Source of the DNA: Entoloma clypeatum
Lineage: Eukaryota; Basidiomycota; Agaricomycetes; Agaricales; Entolomataceae
Assembly (NCBI GenBank): GCA_963565915.1
Contig: OY751487.1
Span: forward strand, 1,178,001-1,242,000
Length of the DNA stretch: 64,000 nucleotides
Direction of reading: 5' to 3'
The notes beneath the pieces are model-generated. The model was not told where the DNA came from and searched no databases. It saw only the letters and a program-made list of their open reading frames with translations. A program made the position numbers and the translations under genes. Below are positions 54,001 through 64,000 of the stretch, piece after piece (the first letter of the stretch is position 1; each line of letters starts with the position of its first letter).

Positions 54001-54716
54001 GTCAACCATCTACAAGATGATTGGGCGGAATGGATCGCAATCACAGAATTCCAGTACAATGACAAAGAACATCAAGCGACAAAGTACACACCATTCTATC
54101 TCAACTACGGTCTGCATCCTTGGAAGGGAGAACTTGTGTTGGAAGACACCAATCCAGCAGCAAACGACTTCTTGAAAAAACTCAAACAGGCACGAGAAGA
54201 AGCCAACGCAGCACTGAAACAGGCCCAGGATCAGATGAAGAAGACAGTTGACACACGACAAAGCCCGTCTCGGAATTACCGCAACGGAGACAAGGTGTGG
54301 CTGGAAGGGACTAACATCAGGACTGATCGTCCCTCAAAGAAACTTGACGCCCTCCGACATGGACCGTTCAAAGTCCTAGAGAAGAAAGGAGCTAGCGCAT
54401 ACCGTATTGATCTTCCCAAAACCTGGAAGATGATCCACCCTGTGTTCAACGAGACCCTGTTATCGCCATACGAAACCCCGAAGTATGCCATTCAGAAAAA
54501 GAAGCCAGCCCCTGATCTGATCATCGTCGAAGGATGAGAAGAATACCATGTCTCCACGATCCTGGACTCTCGGAAATTCCGTGGAAAGATCCAGTACCTT
54601 GTCCAATGGGAAGGGTATGGCCCAGAAGAGAACACGTGGGAACCTCGGACTAATGTTCAGAACACTCAAAACTTGATCTGAGATTTTCATCGGCAAAATC
54701 CATCGCGTCCACGATA
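51047..54716 (+). pseudogene. G2-2 pol
   Basis: In the -1 frame, open through the gag stop (reading F-S-Q-R-V-R-L-N). Protease region to about 51600, RT with YMDD (52317-52328), RNase H (ETDASGYAIGAVLSQ near 52755; NHKNLEYF near 52970, where G2-1 has DHKNLEYF), integrase finger HDAPVAGHPG...CDTCQRNK and core GIDVVGP, ISDRGPQF, TDGQAKRSHQ, chromodomain ([19 protein letters not shown] near 54590-54650), stop 54714-54716. Breaks: TGA 51947-51949 (Arg in G2-1), a frame change near 53315, TGA 54535-54537 and one near 54680. The catalytic Glu of integrase appears as Lys (AKRSHQ against AERSHQ in G2-1). Confidence 0.88.
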
Positions 54717-54834
54717 AAAGAACAAACTTTGAGAACCATTTTCCACATCGACTTCTGTCACATCGAGTTCCCCGCTCCAACTCTTCTCGCCCAACACGCC
54801 GTTCTTCTTATACCTTTCAAACATCATTTCTGCC

Positions 54835-55203
54835 ATGTCCAACATCACCGCCGCCTCCACCAATGTTTCCGATATCAACCCCACCATCACCACCCTCATC
54901 GGCGAAGCGCTCTCCATGCGCGACCAGATCCATGCGCTTGAAACCTCCGTCGCCGACATCCTCCACCGGCAGATGCATATCCGCCTTCATACCCTCTCCG
55001 ATTTACCAACCGCCCCCACCGCTGAGGAGAAGCTCATCCTCAAAAACTATACCAACACCCTTGCTGTCGAGAATTGATGCCTTCGCCTCGCCGTTCGAGG
55101 TTTAGAGTTTGCCACGGTGGTAAACGATGAACTGATAAAGGATTGGGGTAACCGAGTTGACCCTGCCTGGGCCGATCCAAATGGCAATGATGGATGGGAG
55201 TAG
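54835..55203 (+). pseudogene. G2-2 accessory ORF3, one nonsense codon
   Basis: Same position as in G2-1: after pol, before the purine tract and 3' LTR. Starts MSNITAASTNVSDINP and ends GWE-stop at 55201-55203. In SMRDQIHALETS and HRQMHIRLH every nucleotide difference from G2-1 is synonymous. TGA at 55075-55077 replaces CGA of G2-1, the only disruption. Function unknown. Confidence 0.75.
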
Positions 55204-55227
55204 GTAGTCTGTGAGGACACAGACCTT

Positions 55228-55610
55228 GAAGAGGGGAACATGTTACGGACTAACGACTACGGACGTATACGCTTACTTTTTCACTTTTACTCATCGGCCC
55301 CCGCTTACACATATCGTATTATACTTTATTTCCTTTAGTATACTTCGCTCCCGCGCTGACTCGCTTTCCGCAGCTGTCTGACTCATTCCGCAGTCAGCTT
55401 ACTCATTAGTGCATAGCCTTCTGCAGTCGCCTTACTCATGCGCACTGCCTTCCGCAGTTACTGACTCATTCGCTACTGCTCATAGTCAGTACTATATAAA
55501 CCTCATGTACCATAGCTACATTCCTTAGATTTAGCAATCACATTGCTCTTCGCCTTTCCATCTTCCTGCATACTCTGCCCGAACCTTGGAACGGTTTGTT
55601 ACGCATAACA
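55228..55610 (+). repeat. Purine tract and 3' LTR of G2-2
   Basis: GAAGAGGGGAACA (55228-55240), then LTR TGTTACGG...CATAACA (370 bp), shorter than the 402 bp of G2-1. TATATAAACC near 55493 and TTAGATTTAGCAATC downstream match the G2-1 promoter and priming motif. Confidence 0.9.
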
Positions 55611-57401
55611 ACTCCGCGTACAGCTCCGCTCACATCTGCATCCGCTCCGCCGACAAGGGACCCCAATGCAATGGACATTGATACTTCACATGTCAAAGGC
55701 AAGAATGCCAATGCATGCTTCAGATGTAACAAAACAGGTCACTTTAGTCGTGAATGCCCCCTTAGCTTCGATGTTCGCTTCATGACAATGGAGGAGCAGG
55801 ACGAGTTTGTTATGGAACAACTCATGGTCAAGGATGCAGCGGAAGGCAACTCCGTTCTGCCCATGGAGTCTGCGGAGTCGGAGGAAGGACAGGAGGATTT
55901 TCCTCCTCACAGCAAGTGAACAGTGCACCCTCGTTGTCTGCTAAAAATTGTTATGCTGCCTTATTTATGGAACAATATGATCCTATACCCTCCATCTCTA
56001 AGCCTGCAAATGATCCCATAGTCACACCCAACTCTGCAAATCCCATCCACCTTCGCCTCTCTAAATGGGAGCGTCAGCTTCCAAAACAATATGTCCTCGC
56101 CTCCGCTCACTCCGACAATTCTATTGAACTAGACATAGTTCTTGAAACTACCGACACCAAAGACACACTATCACAAAAGGCCTTACTCGACAGCGGGGCA
56201 ACAGGGTTGTTTATTGAACGCACACTGGTCGAGAAACATCGACTCTCTACTCGAAAACTACAATGCGCAATTCCGGTATACAACATCGACGGAACTCCAA
56301 ACGAGGCCGGAGCAATAACGGAGGTGTTGGATGTAGTGCTCCGCTATCGGGATCACTCAGAACGGACCCAGCTTGCAGTCACAAGTTTGGGAAAACAAGA
56401 AATCGTGTTAGGCTTCACTTGGCTCAAAGAACACAACCCCGAGGTAGATTGGACATCAGGGGAAGTGAAGATGAGCCGGTGTCCTGCACGATGCCGGACA
56501 TGCCACCAGGAGGCAGCCCAAGAGCGGAAGGAGCGGAAGTTTGAACAAGTCCGCATCTGAGCCTGTCGGATGGGTTCCACTCCAACATCCGGTCTAGAGG
56601 AGGAGGCTCCACGTGGCCCATGGGTGGAGGATGTCACAGAAGGAGAGGAAGTGGAGGAGTTAGCAGAAGACAATGAGGAAGAGGATGAGTTTGAGGAGGG
56701 AGACCGCCTTTTTGTCAGAACAGTACCTGCGGAGGCGGAGTTCATCCGTGCTTCATCCAATATCTCGCAACGTCTATCGGAGGCCTTCCTCAGTAACCAA
56801 AAACCTAAATCTTTCCGCGACTCTGTACCAGACCACTGATTTGACTTCAAAGACGTATTCTCAAAGACCTCTTTCGACACCTTACCAGAAGAGCGGACTT
56901 GGGACCACGCCATTGAACTTGTTCCGGACGCCTCTCCAGCGGGTTGTAAGGTATATCCGCTTGCTCTGAATGAACAGAAGGAACTCGACGCGTTTTTGGA
57001 GGAAAACCTTGCAACTGGTCGGATCCACCCTTCCAAGTCTCCGATGGCATCTCCAGTATTCTACATCAAGAAGGATGGCTCCCTTCGTCTTGTACAAGAC
57101 TACCAGTCACTCAATTCCAAAACTATCAAAAACAAGTATCCGCTTCCACTCATATCCGAACTGATCAATAAACTTCAATGCGCTCAATACTTCACCAAGC
57201 TCGACATCCGCTGGGGCTACAACAATGTGCAGATAAAACCCGGAGACGAGTGGAAGGCCGCTTTTCGGACCAATCACGGACTCTATGAACCATTGGTGAT
57301 GTTCTTTGGCCTCACTAATAGTCCATCCACATTCCAGACTATGATGAACGAGATCTTTCAGGACCTTATCACTGACGGTGTAGTCTGTGTTTACCTCGAC
57401 G
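55611..57401 (+). pseudogene. G1-3 gag end and pol (PR and part of RT)
   Basis: Gag C-terminus with CCHC knuckle to stop 55917-55919, the conserved GGATTTTCC site (about 55895), then Pol: LLDSGATGLF protease (about 56190), TGA at 56558-56560 (CGA in G1-1), a stop near 56837 (Leu in G1-1), RT up to VCVYLD at 57401, where the gap starts. Near-identical to the inverted arm 57602-58900. Confidence 0.9.
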
Positions 57402-57601
57402 NNNNNNNNNNNNNNNNNNNNNNNNNNNNNNNNNNNNNNNNNNNNNNNNNNNNNNNNNNNNNNNNNNNNNNNNNNNNNNNNNNNNNNNNNNNNNNNNNNN
57501 NNNNNNNNNNNNNNNNNNNNNNNNNNNNNNNNNNNNNNNNNNNNNNNNNNNNNNNNNNNNNNNNNNNNNNNNNNNNNNNNNNNNNNNNNNNNNNNNNNNN
57601 N
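57402..57601. other. Assembly gap, 200 N
   Basis: Exactly 200 N, probably a placeholder of unknown true size. Flanked by inverted copies of the same G1 RT region. Confidence 0.99.
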
Positions 57602-59939
57602 TCTCCGGGTTTTATCTGCACATTGTTGTAGCCCCAGCGGATGTCGAGCTTGGTGAAGTATTGAGCGCATTGAAGTTTATTGATCAGTTCGGATATGAGT
57701 GGAAGCGGATACTTGTTTTTGATAGTTTTGGAATTGAGTGACTGGTAGTCTTGTACAAGACGAAGGGAGCCATCCTTCTTGATGTAGAATACTGGAGATG
57801 CCATCGGAGACTTGGAAGGGTGGATCCGACCAGTTGCAAGGTTTTCCTCCAAAAACGCGTCGAGTTCCTTCTGTTCATTCAGAGCAAGCGGATATACCTT
57901 ACAACCCGCTGGAGAGGCGTCCGGAACAAGTTCAATGGCGTGGTCCCAAGTCCGCTCTTCTGGTAAGGTGTCGAAAGAGGTCTTTGAGAATACGTCTTTG
58001 AAGTCAAATCAGTGGTCTGGTACAGAGTCGCGGAAAGATTTAGGTTTTGGTTACTGAGGAAGGCCTCCGATAGACGTTGCGAGATATTGGATGAAGCACG
58101 GATGAACTCCGCCTCCGCAGGTACTGTTCTGACAAAAAGGCGGTCTCCCTCCTCAAACTCATCCTCTTCCTCATTGTCTTCTGCTAACTCCTCCACTTCC
58201 TCTCCTTCTGTGACATCCTCCACCCATGGGCCACGTGGAGCCTCCTCCTCTAGACCGGATGTTGGAGTGGAACCCATCCGACAGCTCAGATGCGGACTTG
58301 TTCAAACTTCCGCTCCTTCCGCTCTTGGCTGCCTCCTGGTGGCATGTCCGGCATCGTGCAGGACACCGGCTCATCTTCACTTCCCCTGATGTCCAATCTA
58401 CCTCGGGGTTGTGTTCTTTGAGCCAAGTGAAGCTAACACGATTTCTTGTTTTCCCAAACTTGTGACTGCAAGCTGGGTCCGTTCTGAGTGATCCCGATAG
58501 CGGAGCACTACATCCAACACCTCCGTTATTGCTCCGGCCTCGTTTGGAGTTCCGTCGATGTTGTATACCGGAATTGCGCATTGTAGTTTTCGAGTAGAGA
58601 GTCGATGTTTCTCGACCAGTGTGCGTTCAATAAACAACCCTGTTGCCCCGCTGTCGAGTAAGGCCTTTGTGATAGTGTGTCTTTGGTGTCGGTAGTTTCA
58701 AGAACTATGTCTAGTTCAATAGAATTGTCGGAGTGAGCGGAGGCGAGGACATATTGTTTTGGAAGCTGACGCTCCCATTTAGAGAGGCGAAGGTGGATGG
58801 GATTTGCAGAGTTGGGTGTGACTATGGGATCATTTGCAGGCTTAGAGATGGAGGGTATAGGATCATATTGTTCCATAAATAAGGCAGCATAACAATTTTT
58901 AGCAGACAACGAGGGTGCACTGTTCACTTGCTGTGAGGAGGAAAATCCTCCTGTCCTTCCTCCGACTCCGCAGACTCCATGGGCAGAACGGAGTTGCCTT
59001 CCGCTGCGTCCTTGACCATGAGTTGTTCCATAACAAACTCGTCCTGCTCCTCCATTGTCATGAAGCGAACATCGAAGCTAAGGGGGCATTCACGACTAAA
59101 GTGACCTGTTTTGTTACATCTGAAGCATGCATTGGCATTCTTGCCTTTGACATGTGAAGTATCAATGTCCATTGCATTGGGGTCCCTTGTCGGCGGAGCG
59201 GATGCAGATGTGAGCGGAGCTGTACGCAGAGTGAATGAAATGTAGGGGCGAGGGAATACTGAGGTGCCAGGTACTCTTGGTCTGACAACATTGCGGAAGG
59301 CAGAGGTGCGGGTCGGAGCAGTGGCTTTGTTGGCAATCCTATTGTCATCATTGACTCGTGCTGCAGAGTACCACTCATCAGGGTTGTCATCCACAGGCTG
59401 TCCGTGGGTCAGGGTGGCAATCTCGTTCTGAATGTCGGAAAGAAATAGAAGTAATACTTCGTCTTCGTAATGAATCATAAGTAGTTAAATTAAATATTTA
59501 ATAAATACTTACTTTAAATTGGTTAGGGTCAAGAGTTTCGAAGACCATGGCAGAATTTGAGTACGATGTTGGTATCCTCCTGATAGCCCGCTTTGTTAAT
59601 GTAGTCTTTGAACTCATCAATATAGGTCTCGACATCCCATTGACCTTGATAATAGGATTCTTCTTTGAGGATCAGTCTCGCGTCCTGTTTCTCATTCTTC
59701 GGAGTGAACTCCGCTGTAAAGACTGCACGGAAGTCCACCCAAGTCCAATAAGGCGGAGCACCGGTCCTCCACTCCTGTCGGTTAATGTGATCCGCAAAGC
59801 GTGCTGCGCGTCCACTCTTCATGAAAGATAAAGCCCAATAAATTTTAGCGTGGTTGTCTGTGAACTGTTCCAGAGCCAGCCCCATAAACAATTCACAGGA
59901 GTTTAGAAAGGTCCAGCCATTTGCGTGTGATCCATCGAA
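57602..59939 (-). pseudogene. Inverted G1 copy: pol N-part and gag
   Basis: The minus strand reads gag (from about 59939 back) and pol to the RT palm, matching G1-3 including its private changes (TGA near 58290, the AT-rich insert at 59441-59541) but without G2-2. Single-base losses, all in homopolymer runs, lie near 58046, 58284, 58327, 58431 and 58667. It also has a few true substitutions relative to G1-3 (for example in the segment near 59570-59590). It may be a separate inverted copy, the other haplotype, or a misjoined low-quality contig. Copia C2 interrupts it at 59940. Confidence 0.85.
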
Positions 59940-60238
59940 TGTTGGAACAGCATACGATCACATCAACACTGGAGGTGATCACAGTGGATGGGTCGTCGAG
60001 CAGTCCAGCAGTACTCTATGCTACGTGCTACGGATCGTGTATCTACGATAGAGAGAGAACCTTACTACTAACCTTGAGAGGTGTTTGCAGGTGGGGTTAC
60101 TCGGTAAGAGCGTTATATTGCACAGAGAATAAGGACAGTCTTATATACTAGTCTACTTATTTGTACACTATTTGTACATCATGGGGTTGAGCACATGGCA
60201 CGTCTAATGGAAGCAGAACTCGTTCAACACTCCCTCTC
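59940..60238 (-). repeat. 3' LTR of Copia C2 with polypurine tract
   Basis: LTR 59940-60229 (290 bp), TGTTGGAAC...GTTCAACA, TATATAAG on the minus strand at 60147-60140. Minus-strand GAGAGGGAG (60238-60230) directly precedes it as the plus-strand primer. Confidence 0.88.
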
Positions 60239-60255
60239 GATGTGTATACATCGGA

Positions 60256-61620
60256 TTATGAAAATGTCAAGCCTAGATATTGGCGACATCTTTCAAAGAG
60301 TTCCTGACTAAGATTTTTAGTTAGCATATCCGCGGGATTGGATGTGCCTTCAATGTACTCTACAGTGATCAATCCATGAGAGATGTACTCTCGGATGACG
60401 TGATATCTAAGATTGATATGCTTAGTACGGCGTTCCTGTACAGGGTTGTTCCCAATAAAGATCGAGCCATGATTGTCGGCATAGATCGGGACATTTCGCA
60501 TTAGGAAGCCAATCTCCTGGAAGAGTTGGATTACCCATTTTACTTGGTGGCCGCAATCGGACATCGCCATGTACTCTGCTTCGGTGGATGAGTGGGCGGT
60601 GGTTTTTTGTAGGTGACAAGTCCAGCCTACAGAAGCACCTGCAAGCTTCAGGAAAAAGCTGGTGCAGCTTTGACGCTTAATTTCATCGGATGCCCAGTCA
60701 GAATCCATGTAGGCATGTAAGCCCACATTTTGATCACCGGAATACGTCAGTCGGTAATCAGAAGTGCCCACGAGATAGCGGATTATATACTTCGCTTTAT
60801 CAACGTGTTCCTGGGTAGGATTTGCTGAGAACTGTGATAACGTAATCATGGCAAAGGCAATGTCGGGTCATGTACCGATCATTAAATATAGCAGAGACCC
60901 TATGATCTGCTGAAATTGTGATCGAAGCGCAGCAGTGGCAGTGCCAGCATTTGCTGTCGGCTTGTATCCAGTAGGTAGAGGAGTCTTGGCGATCATTGCA
61001 TTTGTCATGCCAAATCTCTCTACTACTTTCTGTAAATAGGCACATTGATCGATCATGATCGTATTCTTGGTACACGTGATGCGCATTCTCAAGAATTCAG
61101 TGGGTTCACCTAGATCACGAGATTCCCAAATAGCCATGAATTCGGCTCTTTTAACAGTTGTAAGCTTAGCGTCTGGTCCCATGAACATTGCATCATCGAC
61201 ATAGATTATTGCTAGTACAATGGTTCCGTTCGGGGAATAGAAAACAAAGATTCCGGCGTCAGATATGACCCTTCGGAAACCTAGTTTCTTCATGGATTTC
61301 TCCATGGCATGCCACCATGCAAGTCCAGCCTGCTTTAAACCGTAAATTGCCTTATGTAGGCGCCAAACAAGAAGTTCTTTGCCTTTTATTTTGAAGCCTT
61401 CAGGTTGCATCATGTATAACTCTTCCTGGAGTTTCCCATAAAGGAAAGCAGCAGTTACGTCAAGCACGAGAACCACCCAACTCTCAAGCACGGCGGTAGC
61501 AAGCATGAGACGTACTGTCTCGAATCGGACTACGGGAGAGAATAGCTCGTTGAAATCGATTCCCTCAATTTGCAAGAACCCTTGTGCAACAAGCCGAGCC
61601 TTTTTACGGCCATCGGTCTT
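60256..61620 (-). pseudogene. Copia C2 RT and RNase H
   Basis: RT from KKARLVAQGF (near 61600) through IEGIDFNELFSPVVRFET, LDVTAAFLYG, YVDDAMF (near 61200) to LLYLMIGT (60870), where a frame change occurs; it resumes as PDIAFAMITLSQ and runs through RNase H (MDSDWASDE, TEAEYMAMSD, DNHGSIFIG) to stop 60256-60258. Confidence 0.9.
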
Positions 61621-62142
61621 TATGTCGAAGACCCATCATGATCCGATGGCCTTCCGTCCAGTCGGTAAAGGTGTTAGATCATAGACATCACGCCGCTTGA
61701 TGCTATCAAGTTCCTTACGGCATGCGTCCAACCACTCATCCTGGAGGTTTTTTGGCATTTTGGCAATGTCGCAAAACTTCATCTCCTGGATATCACGGAA
61801 CTGTGAGAGATTAGATTCAGAGTGAGGAACGGCTGATGCAAGTAGCACATTCAACTCAGCAATCTGTTTTGTGTCTCCCCCTCGTTTCCGAACTAATCGT
61901 TCTAGGTACAAGTTAAATGCTTTTGGACCTAGCTCCACATCATTCATCATTTCACGCAGTAAGCTCTCCACATCCGTATCTTCCAAAGGTTCATCATCAG
62001 GAACTTTGGGGTCATTGGGAGGAGTACCGGAAGATCCACTAGGCCCTGCGTCAGGCAGGGCTAAGGGGGAACTAGGTTCCACTTCTTCCTGTCATAATCG
62101 GAGAACATTGCGGAGCCGGGAAGGCTCACACTGCTGTTTCTC
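61621..62142 (-). pseudogene. Copia C2 linker between integrase and RT
   Basis: Ser/Pro-rich, acidic linker (PSSPLALPDAGPSG...) then WLDACRKELDSIKRRDVYDL and LPTGRKAIGS, followed by a TGA at 61636-61638 before WVFDIKTDG; Arg is the usual residue there. Another stop near 62090. Confidence 0.8.
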
Positions 62143-63063
62143 TCAATTCATGGCTTCATGCCAAGAGCGTGTATGATTGATGTCGCGTTGTTGTTGCATG
62201 GGGTGACGTTGCTTCCCGTAGATGTTGCCTTCCTGTCGAGGCGGGTTAGCATTCCTTCGTGGTTGAGGGACATCAGCAGGCGGAGGATTCGCCGGCTGGT
62301 TCTGGACCTCAGGATCATCCTGATTTGAAGGTGGTACATCAGCGCTGTCGCACTGGTTTCCATTTGGAGCAGAAGGGGGATCGGAGGATTCATCTCTGCT
62401 CGGCTGATTATGCCAGCGGGAATGATAATGAACATCTCCGTCTCCGAAGTGGTGATCAACATCATCATCAGGGTTTCCATCATCCTGAGACTCATCATGG
62501 GAAGGCTCATTTCCCATGGGTGTGTGTTGTGGCACTTTGGTATCCGGACACCTTGGAAAGAGTGTTTCATCAAATACCGCGGTAGTACCAATAAAGATAC
62601 TGTATTTATCAGTCATAAACTGATATGCTTTTATTCCTGGTTTAAAACCCATGAAGGTCATCAGCTCCGCTTGTGGATTTAATTGATTCACACAGTGTTC
62701 TTCAGGAATATAAACATAGGCAGTGCAGCCTAAAACACAGAGATTTGATACATCTGGTTTTTCCCCTTTTAGAGATTCAAAAGGTGTTTTCCAATAAAGT
62801 TGTTTAATTGGCATGCGATTATAGACATGCACGGCATGTAAAACGCAAAACTCCCACCATGATTGTGGTAAGCAGGCAGCAAATCGCATCGCCTGTGCTT
62901 TCTCTACAATGGTGCAGTTAATCCTTTCAGCTCGACCGTTTTGTTGGGGTGTATTGGGAGCTGAAATTTCCACGGCAATTCCAGGATCCTCGAGGTATTT
63001 TACTATCCGTTTCCTTTTTGAATTCTCCCCCTCCATCAAAACGCCATCGGCGAAATTGGGCAT
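62143..63063 (-). pseudogene. Copia C2 integrase C-terminal part
   Basis: From the middle of the integrase core (NTPQQNGRAERINCTI, catalytic Glu near 62935) through WWEFCVLHAVHVYNRMP, GCTAYVYIPEE and the acidic Pro/Gln-rich extension to TGA at 62143-62145. A frameshift near 63025 separates it from the N-part. Confidence 0.88.
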
Positions 63064-64000
63064 TAAACTGGGTTTTCATAAGCGTTGTCCACTTTTTGAA
63101 TGCATCAGAGGTATCGGATTTGAGTTTCAACAATACCGTCCAAGCATGCCCAGAATAATCATCCAAGAAGCTGACGTAGTATTTAAATTTGTGATAGGAG
63201 GCAACAGGAAACTCTTTGAGGTCCAAATGGAGCAACTCAAAGGGTCTGGAAGCACGTGAAGATGAAGGAGGGAAGCTTTTCAACCTCAACTTCGCTTCTG
63301 CGCAGGGATGGCATGGCTTATCCTTAAGGGGAAATTGGACATCCCTTGGGAATCCATCACATGTGTCGGGTGCCTTTTTCAGGACATCTTTACCAGGGCG
63401 TGCAAACCGCTGATGCCAAATGCTGTAATTGGCTTTATAGACATCAATATTTCTAGCATTTAGCTGTGTGATTTGTTCAACGCGTGTATTTACCCAGTAT
63501 ATTGATGAACCGGGAAAATGAGGTTCACATCTAAGTACACACTTTCCATCTTTGAAGAAACTAAGATTGTCAGCTGAGCCAGCGACATTTAATCCAGATT
63601 CTTGAAGAATTTTGCCCATCAACATGAGGCGAGTGGAAAGCTCCGGGATGTGTAGAACCGGATAAAGCCGAGTCGTTAGACTTCTTGGCTTTCCTTGACG
63701 TGATGGTATCGTGTGAGTGATAAACATGGTCCCTCTTCCTTTTATAGAGATCTTTGCTTTGCCCACAGTTTGGGCAGTACAGACAGATTTCTCTTCTTCG
63801 TATGTTGCAAAGTCACTCATCTCTGCGGTGAAGTGCATACTAGTGCCGGAATCCATGATCCACTCGGCGTCATTAGTATCTTTGGATTTGTTCTTACATT
63901 TCGAACATGAAGCAAAATGATCAAATATTTCCTCCATGAAGGAGGCAGCAACGACAGGTGAATTTAAATAACTACAACCCGGTTCTAGTGACTCATCACA
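62998..64000 (-). pseudogene. Copia C2 protease and integrase N-terminal part
   Basis: Open from the window edge. CSKCKNK pair and protease IMDSGTSMHF (near 63865), integrase finger IWHQRFARPGKD...CHPC (63430-63310), core LLHLDLKEF and RFDGGGEF (near 63035), then the frameshift. The second zinc-binding His of the finger, present in C1 (WHKRLGHP), is Arg here (CGC), so the finger may be defective. Gag lies beyond the window. Confidence 0.88.

Larger units (their letters stand above)
50461..55610 (+). mobile_element. Chromovirus G2-2, 5'-truncated
   Basis: Begins inside gag at about 50461 with no 5' LTR, and ends with a 370-bp 3' LTR (55241-55610) followed by ACTCC of G1-3. The inverted arm at 59200-59240 shows the site without G2. 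A single deletion removing the end of one G1 gag segment, the G2 5' LTR and the start of G2 gag would explain the left junction. Confidence 0.88.
49105..57401 (+). mobile_element. Chromovirus G1-3, old degraded copy carrying G2-2
   Basis: Plus-strand G1 with a 432-bp 5' LTR, broken gag and pol, a roughly 100-bp AT-rich insert (50324-50424) and G2-2 (50461-55610). Sequence stops at the N gap inside RT. Many CpG sites of G1-1 are TpG or CpA here. Confidence 0.9.
59940..64000 (-). mobile_element. Ty1/copia element of a second family (C2), 3' part
   Basis: Minus-strand element: 3' LTR 59940-60229, purine tract, then pol running off the window edge. Protein is clearly copia but well diverged from C1. 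Inserted in the inverted G1 copy; the left flank ends ATCGA. Confidence 0.92.

Overview
Fungal genomic DNA, almost certainly from an agaricomycete basidiomycete. The evidence is the pogo/Fot1-type transposase with the long coiled-coil tail seen in mushroom genomes, a degraded member of a mushroom-type orphan protein family, a 52-nt spliceosomal intron with a TACTAAC branch site, and the element types. No intact host gene, rRNA or tRNA is visible. About 56 of 64 kb is LTR retrotransposon.

Layout. (1) 1-41150 is one nest built on a minus-strand Ty3/gypsy chromovirus, 'G3', whose 5' LTR is at 40827-41150 and whose 3' end lies left of the window. Into G3 went Copia C1-1 (<1-3497), chromovirus G2-1 (6256-18987, TSD GCGGC) and Copia C1-3 (21439-39198, TSD AGCAC). 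G2-1 then received Copia C1-2 (7223-12988, TSD CTGCC) and a solo C1 LTR (14483-14787, TSD ATTTG). C1-3 received chromovirus G1-2 (32696-38747, TSD GTTCC) and a solo G2 LTR (22144-28602, TSD GCCTT), and that LTR was split by G1-1 (22480-28531, TSD GTCAG). Every junction with both ends in the window has a perfect 5-bp TSD. (2) 41151-49104 is decayed non-LTR-element DNA: a BED-finger/hAT-like fragment, a pogo-like transposase pseudogene, several local tandem duplications, a hAT-like MITE with an 8-bp TSD, and orphan ORF remnants. (3) 49105-57401 is an old, CpG-depleted G1 copy (G1-3) carrying a 5'-truncated G2 (G2-2). (4) 57402-57601 is a 200-N gap. (5) 57602-59939 is an inverted near-copy of the G1-3 arm. 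(6) 59940-64000 is the 3' part of a different minus-strand copia family (C2).

How the genes work. Each element encodes Gag plus Pol. Copia order is PR-IN-RT-RH; gypsy order is PR-RT-RH-IN-chromodomain. G1-1 and G1-2 have full open gag and pol and differ at only two amino acids, so this family has been active recently. C1-1 is open for all 940 codons visible. The other copies carry premature stops, mostly CGA-to-TGA, as expected from CpG deamination or a RIP-like process.

Most interesting points: G2 has a third ORF between pol and the 3' LTR, conserved between two diverged copies with almost only synonymous changes in its core. G1 and G2 both carry a Tf1-type self-priming signature instead of a tRNA primer site, and both enter pol by a -1 shift at the same GATTTTCC site. 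C1 carries a copia-type half-tRNA(iMet) primer site and a likely leader intron. The two G1 copies share the same 5'/3' LTR mismatch, which normal reverse transcription does not predict. The sequence around the gap looks like an assembly problem.
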